DNA from: an uncultured Roseobacter sp.
GTDB taxonomy: Bacteria > Pseudomonadota > Alphaproteobacteria > Rhodobacterales > Rhodobacteraceae
Length of the DNA stretch: 64,000 nt
Direction of reading: 5' to 3'
Assembly (NCBI RefSeq): GCF_947499265.1
Contig: NZ_CANMNK010000002.1
Coordinates: 372,001 to 436,000, forward strand
Position 1 is the stretch's first letter; every line of letters starts with the position of its first letter. The notes beneath the pieces were generated by a model. The model did not search any database. It had not been told where the DNA came from and worked only from the letters and a program-made list of their open reading frames with translations. Shown piece after piece: positions 25,671 through 34,825 of this stretch. The position numbers and the translations under genes were made by a program.

Positions 25671-26870
25671 TCACCGCAGGTAGGGCATTGGATCGACGCT
25701 GTCGAAGCCCTTGCGCACTTCGAAATGCACATAGGCGTCATTGCCTTCGCGCAGCTTGGCAATGGTCTGACCGCGGTTGACCTTTGTGCCTTTTTCGACC
25801 GAGACGTCGGTGACATTCGCATAGACGGTCAGCAATTCGGGGTCATGCCGGATCACGATGATCGGCACACCATCTGCGCTTTTGGTAATGGCTGCGACCG
25901 TGCCGGCATCCGCTGCATTCACCGGGTCACCGGCATTTGCCTTGATGTTGATGCCTTCGTTCTTGCCCTTCGCATATTCACGGATAATGGATCCGCTCAC
26001 CGGGAAGACCATGGCCGCACCCGATGCGGTTTGGGTCTGTTCGCCGACATCTACCGGCGGTGGCGCTTCGGGCGTTACGGTTTTTTCAGGCTCAGGCAGG
26101 GGCTTTGTTGCACTGGGCGGCGTTGGGGTCGGTGATCCTGCACCGGGCTGGGTGACGGCGGCCTCCGCCGTTGTCGTCGCGGGGGCGGCCTGTTTGGCCA
26201 CTGGGATCAACAGATACTGACCTTCGCGGATCGCAAAATCCGGTCCCAACCCGTTCCATTCAGCCAGAGATTTGACAGGAACACCGTAGAGGCGGGCGAT
26301 GGTATAGGCGGTCTCGCCACGTTCGACCTTGTGGCGCGTCGGCTCATCGCCGGTCTGGGGTTGCGGTGCGGTCTGGGCCGGGGGCAGGGCGGCGGTCTGC
26401 ACGCCTTGTGTTTCCGGGGAGCGGTTGATGGCATCGCCCGCGAGGGTGCCGATATCGACACCGCCGGGCTGAATGGGACCTGTGCCAATGGCACCGGTAG
26501 CGGGCGAGGGTTCGGCCACACGATTGGGCAGGGCAATGACTTCACCGCTACGCAGGGTCGCACCAGGTTCGATGCCATTGAAACTGGCCAGTTCCGGCGC
26601 GCTGACGCCCAGACGATTGGCCACCGTTTCAATCGTATCGCCGCGTTCGGCCACCGCCACCTGGTAATTCGGATAGGAGATGACGCCACGATTATCCGGG
26701 CTGGGTCGCTGTGCGGTCACCACCTGGGTTGCGGCATCAGCTGTGCTGAACCCGCCGAGCCCGCCGCGCAAGTCAAAATCAAGCGGTTGGCCGCAGGCCG
26801 AGAGCACAACCAGCCCGGTTGCAGTCATCAGCGAGAGGCGCGCGCGGCTGCGCGGAAATACTTGGATCAT
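25671..26870 (-). CDS. NlpD-like LysM/M23 lipoprotein, probably non-catalytic
   Basis: Envelope lipoprotein of 399 residues. The lipobox LSAC ends at Cys26. LysM repeats are at about 69-114 and 180-224, then a proline/threonine-rich linker, then an M23 peptidase-like domain at about 287-396. In M23 the first metal site (HxxxD) reads NEGIN (Asn304, Asn308), and HxH reads YVH (Tyr380, His382), so most zinc ligands are lost. That fits an NlpD/EnvC-type amidase activator rather than an enzyme. It is the last gene of surE-pcm-nlpD, a usual bacterial order. Confidence 0.92.
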   Translation of the reverse strand: MIQVFPRSRARLSLMTATGLVVLSACGQPLDFDLRGGLGGFSTADAATQVVTAQRPSPDNRGVISYPNYQVAVAERGDTIETVANRLGVSAPELASFNGIEPGATLRSGEVIALPNRVAEPSPATGAIGTGPIQPGGVDIGTLAGDAINRSPETQGVQTAALPPAQTAPQPQTGDEPTRHKVERGETAYTIARLYGVPVKSLAEWNGLGPDFAIREGQYLLIPVAKQAAPATTTAEAAVTQPGAGSPTPTPPSATKPLPEPEKTVTPEAPPPVDVGEQTQTASGAAMVFPVSGSIIREYAKGKNEGINIKANAGDPVNAADAGTVAAITKSADGVPIIVIRHDPELLTVYANVTDVSVEKGTKVNRGQTIAKLREGNDAYVHFEVRKGFDSVDPMPYLR

Positions 26871-26939
26871 CTGCTTGTCCTCAATAAGCCATCGGCACGC
26901 ATTGGTTGTTCCAACACTTTATCCGCCCTTTATAGCAGC

Positions 26940-27584
26940 TTATCCGTCCTTTCCCAAGCCTTCGAGCAAGGGAACAAAGCGAACCTGCCGTAATTCGTCA
27001 TATTCAAAGCCCTCCGGCGTCTTGCGCACGACAATCAGGTGCTGCACGGCGTCGGACTGGCCCACAGGCACAACCATGATCCCGCCCACCTTGAGCTGCT
27101 CCATCAGCGTGCCGGGGGGGTCTTCTGCGGCCGCGGTGACAATGATGCGGTCGAAAGGCGCCTGATCCGACAATCCAAAGCTGCCATCTCCGGTGATGGC
27201 GGTGATGTTCGTCAAATCCATGTCATCAAAGATATCGCGGGCCTCACGGACAAGGCGGCTGTGCCGGTCAATCGTATAGACACGGCGCGCCAGCTTGCTC
27301 AGGATCGCGGCCTGGTACCCAGACCCGGTGCCCACTTCGAGCACCTTGTCGCGCGGGCTGATGTGCAGCGCCTGTGTCATGAGTCCCACGACAGAGGGTT
27401 GGCTGATCGTTTGACCACAAGCGATGGGCAGCGGCATATCCTCATAGGCGCGTTCTGAGAAGATCCCACGAATGAAGGGGCCGCGGTCAATGGTTTCCAT
27501 GGCCGAGAGCACGCGCTTGTCCGTGACGCCCTTGGAGCGGAGCGCATAGAGGAACTGCATCTTGCGCGTCGCGTCGTCACTCAT
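26940..27584 (-). CDS. pcm: Protein-L-isoaspartate O-methyltransferase
   Basis: SAM-dependent repair enzyme that methylates L-isoaspartyl residues in damaged proteins, 214 residues. The substrate loop [19 protein letters not shown] and the SAM motif [15 protein letters not shown] are clear, with [21 protein letters not shown] after them. It overlaps the surE stop by 4 bp (ATGA) and precedes the nlpD-like gene by 69 bp. Confidence 0.96.
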   Translation of the reverse strand: MSDDATRKMQFLYALRSKGVTDKRVLSAMETIDRGPFIRGIFSERAYEDMPLPIACGQTISQPSVVGLMTQALHISPRDKVLEVGTGSGYQAAILSKLARRVYTIDRHSRLVREARDIFDDMDLTNITAITGDGSFGLSDQAPFDRIIVTAAAEDPPGTLMEQLKVGGIMVVPVGQSDAVQHLIVVRKTPEGFEYDELRQVRFVPLLEGLGKDG

Positions 27585-28366
27585 GTAGCGATGCCCGACA
27601 ATTGTCCCATCATCTCATGTGCTGTGAGATCCGCGCGCATTGGTGTGACAGAGACGTATCCGTCCAGATTGTCCGCCGCGTCGCTGCCCGGTGCTGTCGC
27701 GATCTGCTGGTTCCCGCCCTTGATCCACAGGAACCTGCGCCCGGAGGGCGAGCTGTGGGGTTCCGTCGAAAAGCCGGTGCCGGGACGCATGCCTTGGGTG
27801 GACAGGCGGATGCCTTTGACGCCCGCGCCAGGGACGGGTGGAAAATTCACGTTGTAAAACAGGCGGTAGCCGCCGTTCTCTTCGGGTGTGTGGGCCAGGA
27901 TGCGTCGCACAACCTCGGCGCCATGTTGAGCGGATGCCTCAAACGGATCTTCGGTCTGTGCATTTTGCGGACCATAGTATTGAGAGAGTGCGATGGCTGG
28001 CAGCCCCTGCAACGCGGCCTCCATCGCGCCGCCGATGGTCCCCGAATAAAGCGTGTTTTCCGCAGAGTTGTTGCCCCGGTTGACGCCTGAGAGCACAAGG
28101 TCGGGCGGCGTTTCCTTCATCACGTCGTGCAGCCCGGCGAGCACACAGTCGGCGGGCGAGCCTTCGGCGGCAAAGCGGCGCGGTTCAAATTCACTGATCA
28201 TCATCGGATGGGTGTAGCTGATGCAATGCCCGACGCCTGATTGCTCGAAGGCGGGCGCCACGGTCCAAACCTCGCCGGTGTCCCCCGCGAGGTCGGTTGC
28301 GATGGCATGCAGGACCTTCAGCCCCGGAGCGTTGATGCCGTCGTCATTTGTGATGAGAATGCGCAT
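27581..28366 (-). CDS. surE: 5'/3'-nucleotidase SurE
   Basis: Metal-dependent nucleoside monophosphatase (survival protein E), 261 residues. It begins [15 protein letters not shown], the canonical metal-binding N-terminus, and carries [20 protein letters not shown]. The ATG at 28366 was chosen for this; the frame extends 16 codons further. It is coupled to pcm by overlap. The repeat copy at 28421 lies just upstream. Confidence 0.97.
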   Translation of the reverse strand: MRILITNDDGINAPGLKVLHAIATDLAGDTGEVWTVAPAFEQSGVGHCISYTHPMMISEFEPRRFAAEGSPADCVLAGLHDVMKETPPDLVLSGVNRGNNSAENTLYSGTIGGAMEAALQGLPAIALSQYYGPQNAQTEDPFEASAQHGAEVVRRILAHTPEENGGYRLFYNVNFPPVPGAGVKGIRLSTQGMRPGTGFSTEPHSSPSGRRFLWIKGGNQQIATAPGSDAADNLDGYVSVTPMRADLTAHEMMGQLSGIAT

Positions 28367-28420
28367 GGATAAATCCCTTTGCGCCTTGATAGGCGAGGGT
28401 CGCGCAGGCGGCAAGGGCGG

Positions 28421-28454
28421 GAGCCTCCGGCGGGGATATTTAGGGCCAGAAGAA
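28421..28454 (-). repeat. Dispersed 30-nt repeat, copy B
   Basis: On the minus strand it reads TTCTTCTGGCCCTAAATATC followed by CCCGCCGGAGGCTC. It begins 3 nt after the stop codon of the SDR gene at 28458 and ends about 55 bp before the surE start, in the direction of transcription. The CCGCCGGAGG part can form a short hairpin. Confidence 0.8.
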
Positions 28455-28457
28455 GCG

Positions 28458-29093
28458 TTAGAGCTGCGCGAGAATGTCGGCGGCCGCTTTTGCAGGTGTG
28501 GTCAGCCCCGTGCGGTTCTCGCCCGGGTAGAAGCGGGCCCGCGTGGCGGTGGGCATGGGCGGTGGTGACAGAATACTGACCTTTGGCCCCGTGTTTGCCG
28601 TCTCTGCTTGCCAGCTTTTGGCCAGCGCGATTTGTGCAGCCTTGGTGGCGCCGTAGCTGCCGAAGAATTTTGTGCCCGCCTGTGCATCCTCAAAGAAAAC
28701 CGCATGTCCGCTTTGGCCGAGCAGTGGCGAGATATAGGTGATCAATTTCGATGTGGCGGCAATATTGGCCGTGACGGATTTGGAAAAATCCTTGCTGTCG
28801 ATGTGATCTGCCGGGGCGAGGGGGGCTGCGTGTATTGCCGTGTGGCACCACAGATCCAGCCCGTTCCACCGATCAAAGATGCCACGACACAAGGTCGCCA
28901 TGGCGTCGGCGTTGGTGATATCCATGGGCGCAAGGGTTGCAGACCCGCCTTTGGCGGTGATCCGGTCGTCGAGTTCTTCGAGCGCGCCGGTGGTTTTGGC
29001 GACCGCGATGATGTGATGCGTCGGCGCGAGGGCTTCGGCGAGTGCTGCGCCCAGGCCACGTGAGGCGCCGGTGATGAGAACTGTTTTTGTCAT
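28458..29093 (-). CDS. SDR-family oxidoreductase
   Basis: Classical short-chain dehydrogenase/reductase, 211 residues, with cofactor motif [15 protein letters not shown] and catalytic [11 protein letters not shown]. Ser is expected at about residue 133, but that region reads [11 protein letters not shown], so the catalytic serine is not obvious. The C-terminus is short compared with FabG. The substrate is unknown. It lies between the DUF1801 gene and surE on the same strand. Confidence 0.9.
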   Translation of the reverse strand: MTKTVLITGASRGLGAALAEALAPTHHIIAVAKTTGALEELDDRITAKGGSATLAPMDITNADAMATLCRGIFDRWNGLDLWCHTAIHAAPLAPADHIDSKDFSKSVTANIAATSKLITYISPLLGQSGHAVFFEDAQAGTKFFGSYGATKAAQIALAKSWQAETANTGPKVSILSPPPMPTATRARFYPGENRTGLTTPAKAAADILAQL

Positions 29094-29124
29094 GCGGGGG
29101 TGATGGGCACGAATAGCGGGCGCG

Positions 29125-29529
29125 TCAAGCGATCTTGCGATGATATGTGAGTGTCAGAAAGGCGCAGTGGTCAATGGCATGCAGGGAGCGGTGCCCGCCC
29201 AGCGGCATGCGCATCGCGCGATTGCCATCATACTCGAAGGCATTTGGGTACAGCGTTTTCATCGTCTCGATCAGCGTCGTTTGGCAATGGACATAGAGGC
29301 TGAACTTCTCGGGCGCGTCCGGGTCCCACCCACATCGCAAGGTGGTCCCGATGCGCGGTTTCCTTGGCAACCACGAAGGCTGCCCCCATTTCAGCGTCTC
29401 GGTGAGTGGGCCAATTTCTGCGCGGGCTGCCGCATCATGTACCGTTTCACGGATTCTGCAGAACAGGTCGCGTGCCGGTACTGGCCAACTGGCGGTTTTC
29501 GCGGCGATATCACGTGGTATGGGAGGCAT
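29125..29529 (-). CDS. DUF1801/YdhG-like small protein
   Basis: A 134-residue cytosolic protein resembling the DUF1801 (YdhG-like) fold: an N-terminal helix ARDLFCRIRETVHDAAARA, then ETLKWGQPSW with the conserved WG/S pattern, GTTLRCGWDPDAPEKFSLYVHC, and a C-terminal helix with RSLHAIDHCAFLTLTYH. Function is unknown; relatives have been discussed as iron-chaperone-like. It lies 47 bp downstream of purF and 31 bp upstream of the SDR gene. Confidence 0.75.
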   Translation of the reverse strand: MPPIPRDIAAKTASWPVPARDLFCRIRETVHDAAARAEIGPLTETLKWGQPSWLPRKPRIGTTLRCGWDPDAPEKFSLYVHCQTTLIETMKTLYPNAFEYDGNRAMRMPLGGHRSLHAIDHCAFLTLTYHRKIA

Positions 29530-29576
29530 GGGATCGAAGATGCCCTTTCGCCCTGACAGTTTCAGTCAGCAGCGGG

Positions 29577-31058
29577 TTATTCCGCGGCCTTCATTTCAAA
29601 ACCGCTTTCGATCTGATCGGCGGGTTCAACAGGGTATTCACCTGAGAAACAGGCGTCGCAATACTGTGGCTGAGCGCTGTTGCGCCCCTTGGTCTCGCCC
29701 ACAGCCCGGTAAAGACCATCAAGCGAGATGAAGCGCAGGCTGTCGACCTGCAGATGGTCGCGCATCTCTTCCTCGGACATGGTCGCAGCGAGCAGTTTTT
29801 CGCGTTGCGGCGTGTCGACGCCATAAAAACAGGGCCATGCCGTGGGCGGGGACGCGATGCGGAAATGCACCTCGGCAGCGCCGGCATCGAGGATCATCTC
29901 CTTGATCTTGCGCGATGTGGTGCCGCGCACTACGGAATCGTCGACCAGAATGACCCGTTTGCCCGCGATCAGGGCGCGGTTCACGTTCAATTTCAGGCGC
30001 ACGCCCATGTTGCGGATCTGCTCGGTCGGCTCGATAAAGGTCCGCCCCATATATTGGTTGCGAATGATGCCCATCGCGTAGGGAATGCCTGATTGCAGCG
30101 AATATCCGATGGCTGCGGGCGTGCCGGAATCGGGCACCGGGCAGACCAGATCAGCCTCAACCGGCGCCTCCTTGGCCAATTCGCGGCCGATGGCCTCGCG
30201 GGTTTCGTAGACGGACCGACCGCCGAGAATACTATCGGGGCGGCTGAAGTAGACATGTTCGAAGATGCAGAAACGCGGTTTTTGCGGGCGGAACGGGAAG
30301 TGCGATTCAACGCCCTTATCCGTGATCACCACCATTTCGCCAGGTTCGATCTCGCGGATGAAATCTGCGCCAATGATGTCCAATGCGCAGGTTTCGGAAC
30401 TCAGCGCCCAGCCTTCCCCGACACGGCCCAGCACCAGAGGCCGCACGCCCAACGGATCGCGCACGCCGATCAGCTTGGTGCGGGTCATGGCCACCACCGA
30501 AAACGCGCCCTCGACCCGGCGCAGGGCGTCTTCCATCCGTTCGGGTATTGTGCGCTGCAGGCTGCGGGCCATCAGGTGGATGATGCATTCGCTGTCGGAG
30601 GAGGATTGGAAAATCGAGCCGCGTTCGATCAACTCGCGGCGCAGCGCATTTGCGTTGGTGATATTGCCGTTGTGCGCAATGGCAGCACCGCCCATGGCAA
30701 ACTCGCCAAAAAACGGTTGCACATCGCGGATGGCGGTCTGGCCTTTGGACCCCGCTGTGGAATACCGCACGTGACCGATGGCGAGCGGGCCGGGCAGGGT
30801 TTCCATGATCTTCTGTGAGGTGAAGTTGTCGCGCACGTATCCGAAACGTCTGGCGGACTGGAAGCCCTGATCCGGGTGATGGGAGACGATGCCGCCCGCT
30901 TCCTGCCCCCGGTGCTGCAGCGCGTGCAGCCCAAGCGCCACGAAATTTGCCGCGTCCACAACGCCAATGACGCCAAAGATGCCGCATTCTTCCTTGAGTT
31001 TATCGTCGTCATCGCCATCGCGCAGATAGGATGCGTCAAAAGGGTGTGCGGCAGGCAT
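29577..31058 (-). CDS. purF: Amidophosphoribosyltransferase
   Basis: First committed enzyme of purine synthesis (PRPP plus glutamine to phosphoribosylamine), 493 residues from the ATG at 31058. The class II glutaminase nucleophile is the Cys of EECGIFGV after a short propeptide. The PRPP site is seen as VILVDDSVVRGTTSRKI. A TTG at 31070, four codons upstream, has a better-spaced GGAG site and may be the true start. The cvpA gene that usually adjoins purF is separated from it here by a sensor kinase gene. Confidence 0.96.
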   Translation of the reverse strand: MPAAHPFDASYLRDGDDDDKLKEECGIFGVIGVVDAANFVALGLHALQHRGQEAGGIVSHHPDQGFQSARRFGYVRDNFTSQKIMETLPGPLAIGHVRYSTAGSKGQTAIRDVQPFFGEFAMGGAAIAHNGNITNANALRRELIERGSIFQSSSDSECIIHLMARSLQRTIPERMEDALRRVEGAFSVVAMTRTKLIGVRDPLGVRPLVLGRVGEGWALSSETCALDIIGADFIREIEPGEMVVITDKGVESHFPFRPQKPRFCIFEHVYFSRPDSILGGRSVYETREAIGRELAKEAPVEADLVCPVPDSGTPAAIGYSLQSGIPYAMGIIRNQYMGRTFIEPTEQIRNMGVRLKLNVNRALIAGKRVILVDDSVVRGTTSRKIKEMILDAGAAEVHFRIASPPTAWPCFYGVDTPQREKLLAATMSEEEMRDHLQVDSLRFISLDGLYRAVGETKGRNSAQPQYCDACFSGEYPVEPADQIESGFEMKAAE

Positions 31059-31106
31059 GATTTTGGACAACGGGGCAGCTCCGAATCCGATGTAAGCGAC
31101 ACGCTC

Positions 31107-31135
31107 TATGTAGGGCGTTGGGAGAAGACTGTCAC
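31107..31135 (-). promoter_or_regulatory. Putative purF promoter
   Basis: On the minus strand GTGACA (31135-31130) and TACATA (31112-31107) are separated by 17 bp. The -35 matches the consensus at 5 of 6 positions, but the -10 is weak. It lies about 50 bp upstream of the purF start. Confidence 0.3.
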
Positions 31136-31214
31136 GAAACTATCATGGTTCAATCGATGAATGTCGCCCCTTGGCAACGGTCACGACACCTATGACGCGA
31201 AGTTATCCTGTTTT

Positions 31215-32297
31215 TCAGGCGCCCGCCTGGCGCACACGGTTTTCAGGCTTGCCACCGACAATGCTTCCGGGAAGCGAAAAGGTAATCGCGCTGCCGCCAT
31301 TGCCCGACATCTCATCAATGGAAATCTTGCCGCCGCGCGCCAGCAGCAGACGCCGCACGCTGAGCAAGCCGTATCCGCTGTCGCTGCGGAAGGAGCCGGT
31401 TTCCAGAAACGCCTGACCAGGATTGTCAAAGCCTGAGCCATCGTCCTGCACCACGACGCTGACCATGCCGGGTGCCGCGGCGTGGACCGAAATATCAACA
31501 TGCAGCTTCGATTTCTTACCGTGCTTCAGTGCATTGTCGAGCAGGTTGCGCAACACGATCTGAAAAGCGGTTTTGTCGCCATCCACCACCATGTCTGGCC
31601 AGCGGATGTCATGCGCGGCCCAAGGGTCCAGGACATCACATAGCGTCTGACACAACAGGCCCAAATCAAACGGGCCTTCGCAGGGATGGGCCGTTGTCTC
31701 TTGAGTGTGTGACAGGACATCCCGGATCAATTCGCCTGACTTGACGGCGACATCTTCGAGCATGTCGATCAGTTCCAACTTGCCGTCGCCCCGATCCTCA
31801 AAGTCTTCGCGCAGCATGTCGATCAGAATGGAGATGTTGCGCATGGGCGTGCGCAGATCATGTGCAGCCAGGGAAATGAATTGTTCCCGTTCCGTCATCG
31901 GTTTCATGATCGGCGCCTCAGGCGCATAGGAGTGAAGCATTGGCGAGGCTTCGGTTGCCGTACCGATGAGGCGCAATATGGTTCCATCCGACCCGCGTTT
32001 GGGGATCCAGGTGGTGCGCATGCGTTTGGATCGCCCTTCTACCGGCAGGATCACCTCACTGACGGCGGTATCCCCCATGGCAAAGGCCAGCGCCTGGCTT
32101 TCGTACATCGCGTCGCCGCAGGCGCTGGGAAAAACGTCGCGCGCGGTGCGTCCGATGACCCGCGCGCGGGGCAGGTCAAAGGCGGTCTCAGCGGCGCTGT
32201 TCCAGCCGGTGTAGCGCAGTACGCCCTGCGCATCCGGTTCAGTTACAAACACAGATGCCGCGACATGTTCGAAGCAGTCAAAGAATGGATCGGTCAC
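31215..32297 (-). CDS. PAS-domain sensor histidine kinase, orphan
   Basis: A 360-residue cytoplasmic histidine kinase: PAS domain at about 1-115 (LRYTGWNSAAETAFDLPRA), HisKA with phospho-acceptor His146 in ISLAAHDLRTPMRNI, and an ATPase domain with N-box NLLDNALKHG, G-box DDGSGFDNPG and GYGLLSVRRLL. There are no membrane helices, so the signal is intracellular. It starts with GTG. No response regulator gene is nearby. It lies between cvpA and purF, splitting a common gene pair, which suggests insertion here. The input and partner are unknown. Confidence 0.92.
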   Translation of the reverse strand: MTDPFFDCFEHVAASVFVTEPDAQGVLRYTGWNSAAETAFDLPRARVIGRTARDVFPSACGDAMYESQALAFAMGDTAVSEVILPVEGRSKRMRTTWIPKRGSDGTILRLIGTATEASPMLHSYAPEAPIMKPMTEREQFISLAAHDLRTPMRNISILIDMLREDFEDRGDGKLELIDMLEDVAVKSGELIRDVLSHTQETTAHPCEGPFDLGLLCQTLCDVLDPWAAHDIRWPDMVVDGDKTAFQIVLRNLLDNALKHGKKSKLHVDISVHAAAPGMVSVVVQDDGSGFDNPGQAFLETGSFRSDSGYGLLSVRRLLLARGGKISIDEMSGNGGSAITFSLPGSIVGGKPENRVRQAGA

Positions 32298-32396
32298 ACG
32301 GTGCCCCTCAGCGTCTTCCTTGCGCGGAAGCTAGGGTTTTACTCTTTAAACCGCGTTAAAATCGCAGCAATTTTGTGCAACTATCCGGGTTTGCCA

Positions 32397-32951
32397 TCAG
32401 GCTCCGCAGTTTCCAACCAGCGTTTCATATTGCTGGGTGATCCAGCCGAGCGCCTGTTCGGGCTCGGAATTTTGAATCCGGTCTGAAATCTGCGCGAACA
32501 CCACGGCCGACCGGCTTTCGTCGACGACCGTATAGGTCTCGCCCGTCACGACGGTTTCGTAGACAAAAAACGCGATGGCAATCAACAGCACGCCGCGTGC
32601 GACGCCGAAGAGGAAGCCAAAGCCCTGATCGATGCCGCCAAGCGCCGAGCGCTGCACCACCGAGGCAAACAGCGGGGTAAAGAGCGAGACAACGATCAGC
32701 GCGACCGCAAACACCAGGGCGAAAGCGCCGATGATCGATAACTCGCAACTGTCGGCAAGGAACTCGCCCACCACCGGGATCTCACGCACCAGTGGCTCAA
32801 CCTGTGGCGCAAAGAGAAAGCCCAGGATTGCCGCGGCAATCCATCCGACAATTGCCATGACCTCGCGCACGAGGCCGCGCCCATAGGCCAGCAACGCCGA
32901 GACAACGATGATCAGCGCCACAACGCCGTCAATGATGGTAAAACCTTCCAT
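32397..32951 (-). CDS. cvpA: CvpA-family membrane protein
   Basis: Inner-membrane protein of the colicin V production family, 184 residues with four predicted helices (IDGVVALIIVVSALLAYGRG at the N-terminus, IGAFALVFAVALIVVSLF later). Its C-terminus is a polar segment. The family affects envelope stability and, in enterics, is cotranscribed with purF. Here it is 28 bp downstream of radA and upstream of the sensor kinase on the same strand. Confidence 0.92.
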   Translation of the reverse strand: MEGFTIIDGVVALIIVVSALLAYGRGLVREVMAIVGWIAAAILGFLFAPQVEPLVREIPVVGEFLADSCELSIIGAFALVFAVALIVVSLFTPLFASVVQRSALGGIDQGFGFLFGVARGVLLIAIAFFVYETVVTGETYTVVDESRSAVVFAQISDRIQNSEPEQALGWITQQYETLVGNCGA

Positions 32952-32978
32952 AGTCTCCGAAGCCTTTCGTCGCCGTGC

Positions 32979-34340
32979 CTATCCGGCACCAAATATTTCA
33001 CCCACAAACCCGGTCAGATCCCCCATCGTGTTCAGGGAAATCCCACTCACACCAACCGGTTTGCCGCCTCCGGGGGCAATTGCAGCGGTGAAACCAAGTT
33101 TTTGCGCCTCTTTCAACCTGTTTTCGGTCTGTGTCGCGGGACGTAACGCGCCGGACAGGCTGATTTCGCCAAAAACCACGGTGTCGGCGGGCAGGGCGGC
33201 GTCTTCTCGCGCGCTCAGCAAGGCGGCCGCGACGGCGAGATCGGCGGCAGGTTCGGAGACCTTCATGCCACCCGCGACATTGAGGTACACATCAAGCCCG
33301 GCAAAAGGGATGCCGCAGCGCGCCTCCAACACCGCAAGGATCATGGCAAGGCGTCCACCGTCCCAGCCGACAACGGTGCGTCGCGCTTGGGCATGGGGCG
33401 AGGGGGCCACCAGGGCCTGAAATTCCACCAGCACAGGCCGCGTGCCTTCGACACCGGCAAAAACCACCGATCCGGGTGAGGGCTCGCCCCGTTCAGAGAG
33501 AAACAGCGCCGAGGGGTTCGCCACCTCGGCCAGCCCCTTGCCGGTCATCTCGAAAACGCCAATCTCATCGGCGGGACCAAAGCGGTTTTTGACTGCGCGC
33601 AGGATGCGGAATTGATGCCCGCGCTCGCCTTCGAAATAAAGCACCGTGTCGACCATATGTTCGACCACGCGCGGGCCGGCGATCTGGCCTTCCTTGGTGA
33701 CGTGACCCACCAGAATGACGCTGATGCCCTTGCGTTTGGCAAAGCTGGTCAGCTCATGGGCGGCGGCGCGCACCTGGCTGACGGAACCGGGGGCGCTTTC
33801 GACGTTGTCGGCCCACATCGTCTGGATGGAATCGATGATCGCCAGTTGCGGCTTTTCTGCCTCCAGCGTGGTGAGGATGTCGCGCAGGTTGGTTTCGGCG
33901 GCGAGCTTCACGGGCGCGTCGGCGAGGCCAAGGCGCTGTGCCCGCATGCGAACCTGGGCCGAGGCCTCCTCCCCCGAGACATAGATCGTTTTCAGCCCGG
34001 AGCGCGCAAACTGCGCCGCGGCCTGCAGCAACAGGGTCGATTTACCGATACCGGGATCGCCGCCCACCAGAATGGCAGAGGCCGGAACCAGCCCGCCGCC
34101 CAGGACCCGGTCCAGCTCTTCGATCCCCGACTGGGTGCGGGGCGGTGGGGCTTCTTCTGTTGCTAGATCGGTCAGGACAATTGAGGAGCCGCGTTTCGCG
34201 CCGAGTGATTTGGCGGGGCCTTTGGAGATCCCTGCGTCTTCGGAGATGGTATTCCACTCGCCACAGGCTTCGCAGCGCCCGGCCCATTTGGTGGTGACAT
34301 TGCCGCAAGCAGAACAGGAAAAGGAGGGGGATTTGGCCAT
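32979..34340 (-). CDS. radA: DNA repair protein RadA
   Basis: RecA-like branch-migration ATPase, 453 residues. The N-terminal zinc finger CSACGN...CEACGEW, Walker A GGDPGIGKSTLLLQ, RadA motif KNRFGPADEIGVFEM and C-terminal Lon-like domain (GGMKVSEPAADLAVAAALLS) are all present. The ATG at 34340 starts MAKSPSFSCSACGN; the frame extends 36 codons upstream without domain support. It heads radA-cvpA on the minus strand and is divergent from the cupin gene. Confidence 0.97.
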   Translation of the reverse strand: MAKSPSFSCSACGNVTTKWAGRCEACGEWNTISEDAGISKGPAKSLGAKRGSSIVLTDLATEEAPPPRTQSGIEELDRVLGGGLVPASAILVGGDPGIGKSTLLLQAAAQFARSGLKTIYVSGEEASAQVRMRAQRLGLADAPVKLAAETNLRDILTTLEAEKPQLAIIDSIQTMWADNVESAPGSVSQVRAAAHELTSFAKRKGISVILVGHVTKEGQIAGPRVVEHMVDTVLYFEGERGHQFRILRAVKNRFGPADEIGVFEMTGKGLAEVANPSALFLSERGEPSPGSVVFAGVEGTRPVLVEFQALVAPSPHAQARRTVVGWDGGRLAMILAVLEARCGIPFAGLDVYLNVAGGMKVSEPAADLAVAAALLSAREDAALPADTVVFGEISLSGALRPATQTENRLKEAQKLGFTAAIAPGGGKPVGVSGISLNTMGDLTGFVGEIFGAG

Positions 34341-34477
34341 TTTGCTTTCATGCCCCAGCGCGACGGGCGGGTCAAAGTCAAAAGTGACGTCGCCTGTTGC
34401 AAAACCAGGCAGGGCCACATTGACGCGGGCCGGGTTTTGCCGCCACATCGCGGAAAGGTGTTGAAAAGGGGGGCGGC

Positions 34478-34825
34478 ATGACGGTTATCAGCACAGAGAC
34501 AGCATCGCATTACCTCTGGCAGCAGGTCTGTGACGGCTGGCCGCTGGTGGATCATCCCGGTTTGTCGGTCAAACAGGAACGCATGCCACCCGGAAAAGCG
34601 GAAGACCGTCACCATCACACATTGTCACGGCAATTTTTCTATGTGCTGGCAGGGGAGTTGACCATGGAACTGGATGGAACACGTCATGCCATCAGCGCCA
34701 ATCAAGGGATCGAAGTTGCTCCCGGTCTATCCCATCAAGCCCGCAATGACAGCCCCGGGCCGGTTGATTTTCTGGTGGTGTCCAGCCCGAGTGCTGCCGA
34801 CGACCGGATCTTGGAAAACCGCTAA
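34478..34825 (+). CDS. Small cupin-domain protein
   Basis: Single-domain cupin of 115 residues. Motif 1 is RHHHTLSRQFFYVLAGELTMELDG and motif 2 EVAPGLSHQARNDS, together giving a probable metal site (three His and Gln/His). Its substrate is unknown; small stand-alone cupins range from isomerases to sensors. It is divergent from radA, and its end overlaps the convergent mlaF stop by 4 bp, so no terminator separates them. Confidence 0.88.
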   Translation: MTVISTETASHYLWQQVCDGWPLVDHPGLSVKQERMPPGKAEDRHHHTLSRQFFYVLAGELTMELDGTRHAISANQGIEVAPGLSHQARNDSPGPVDFLVVSSPSAADDRILENR

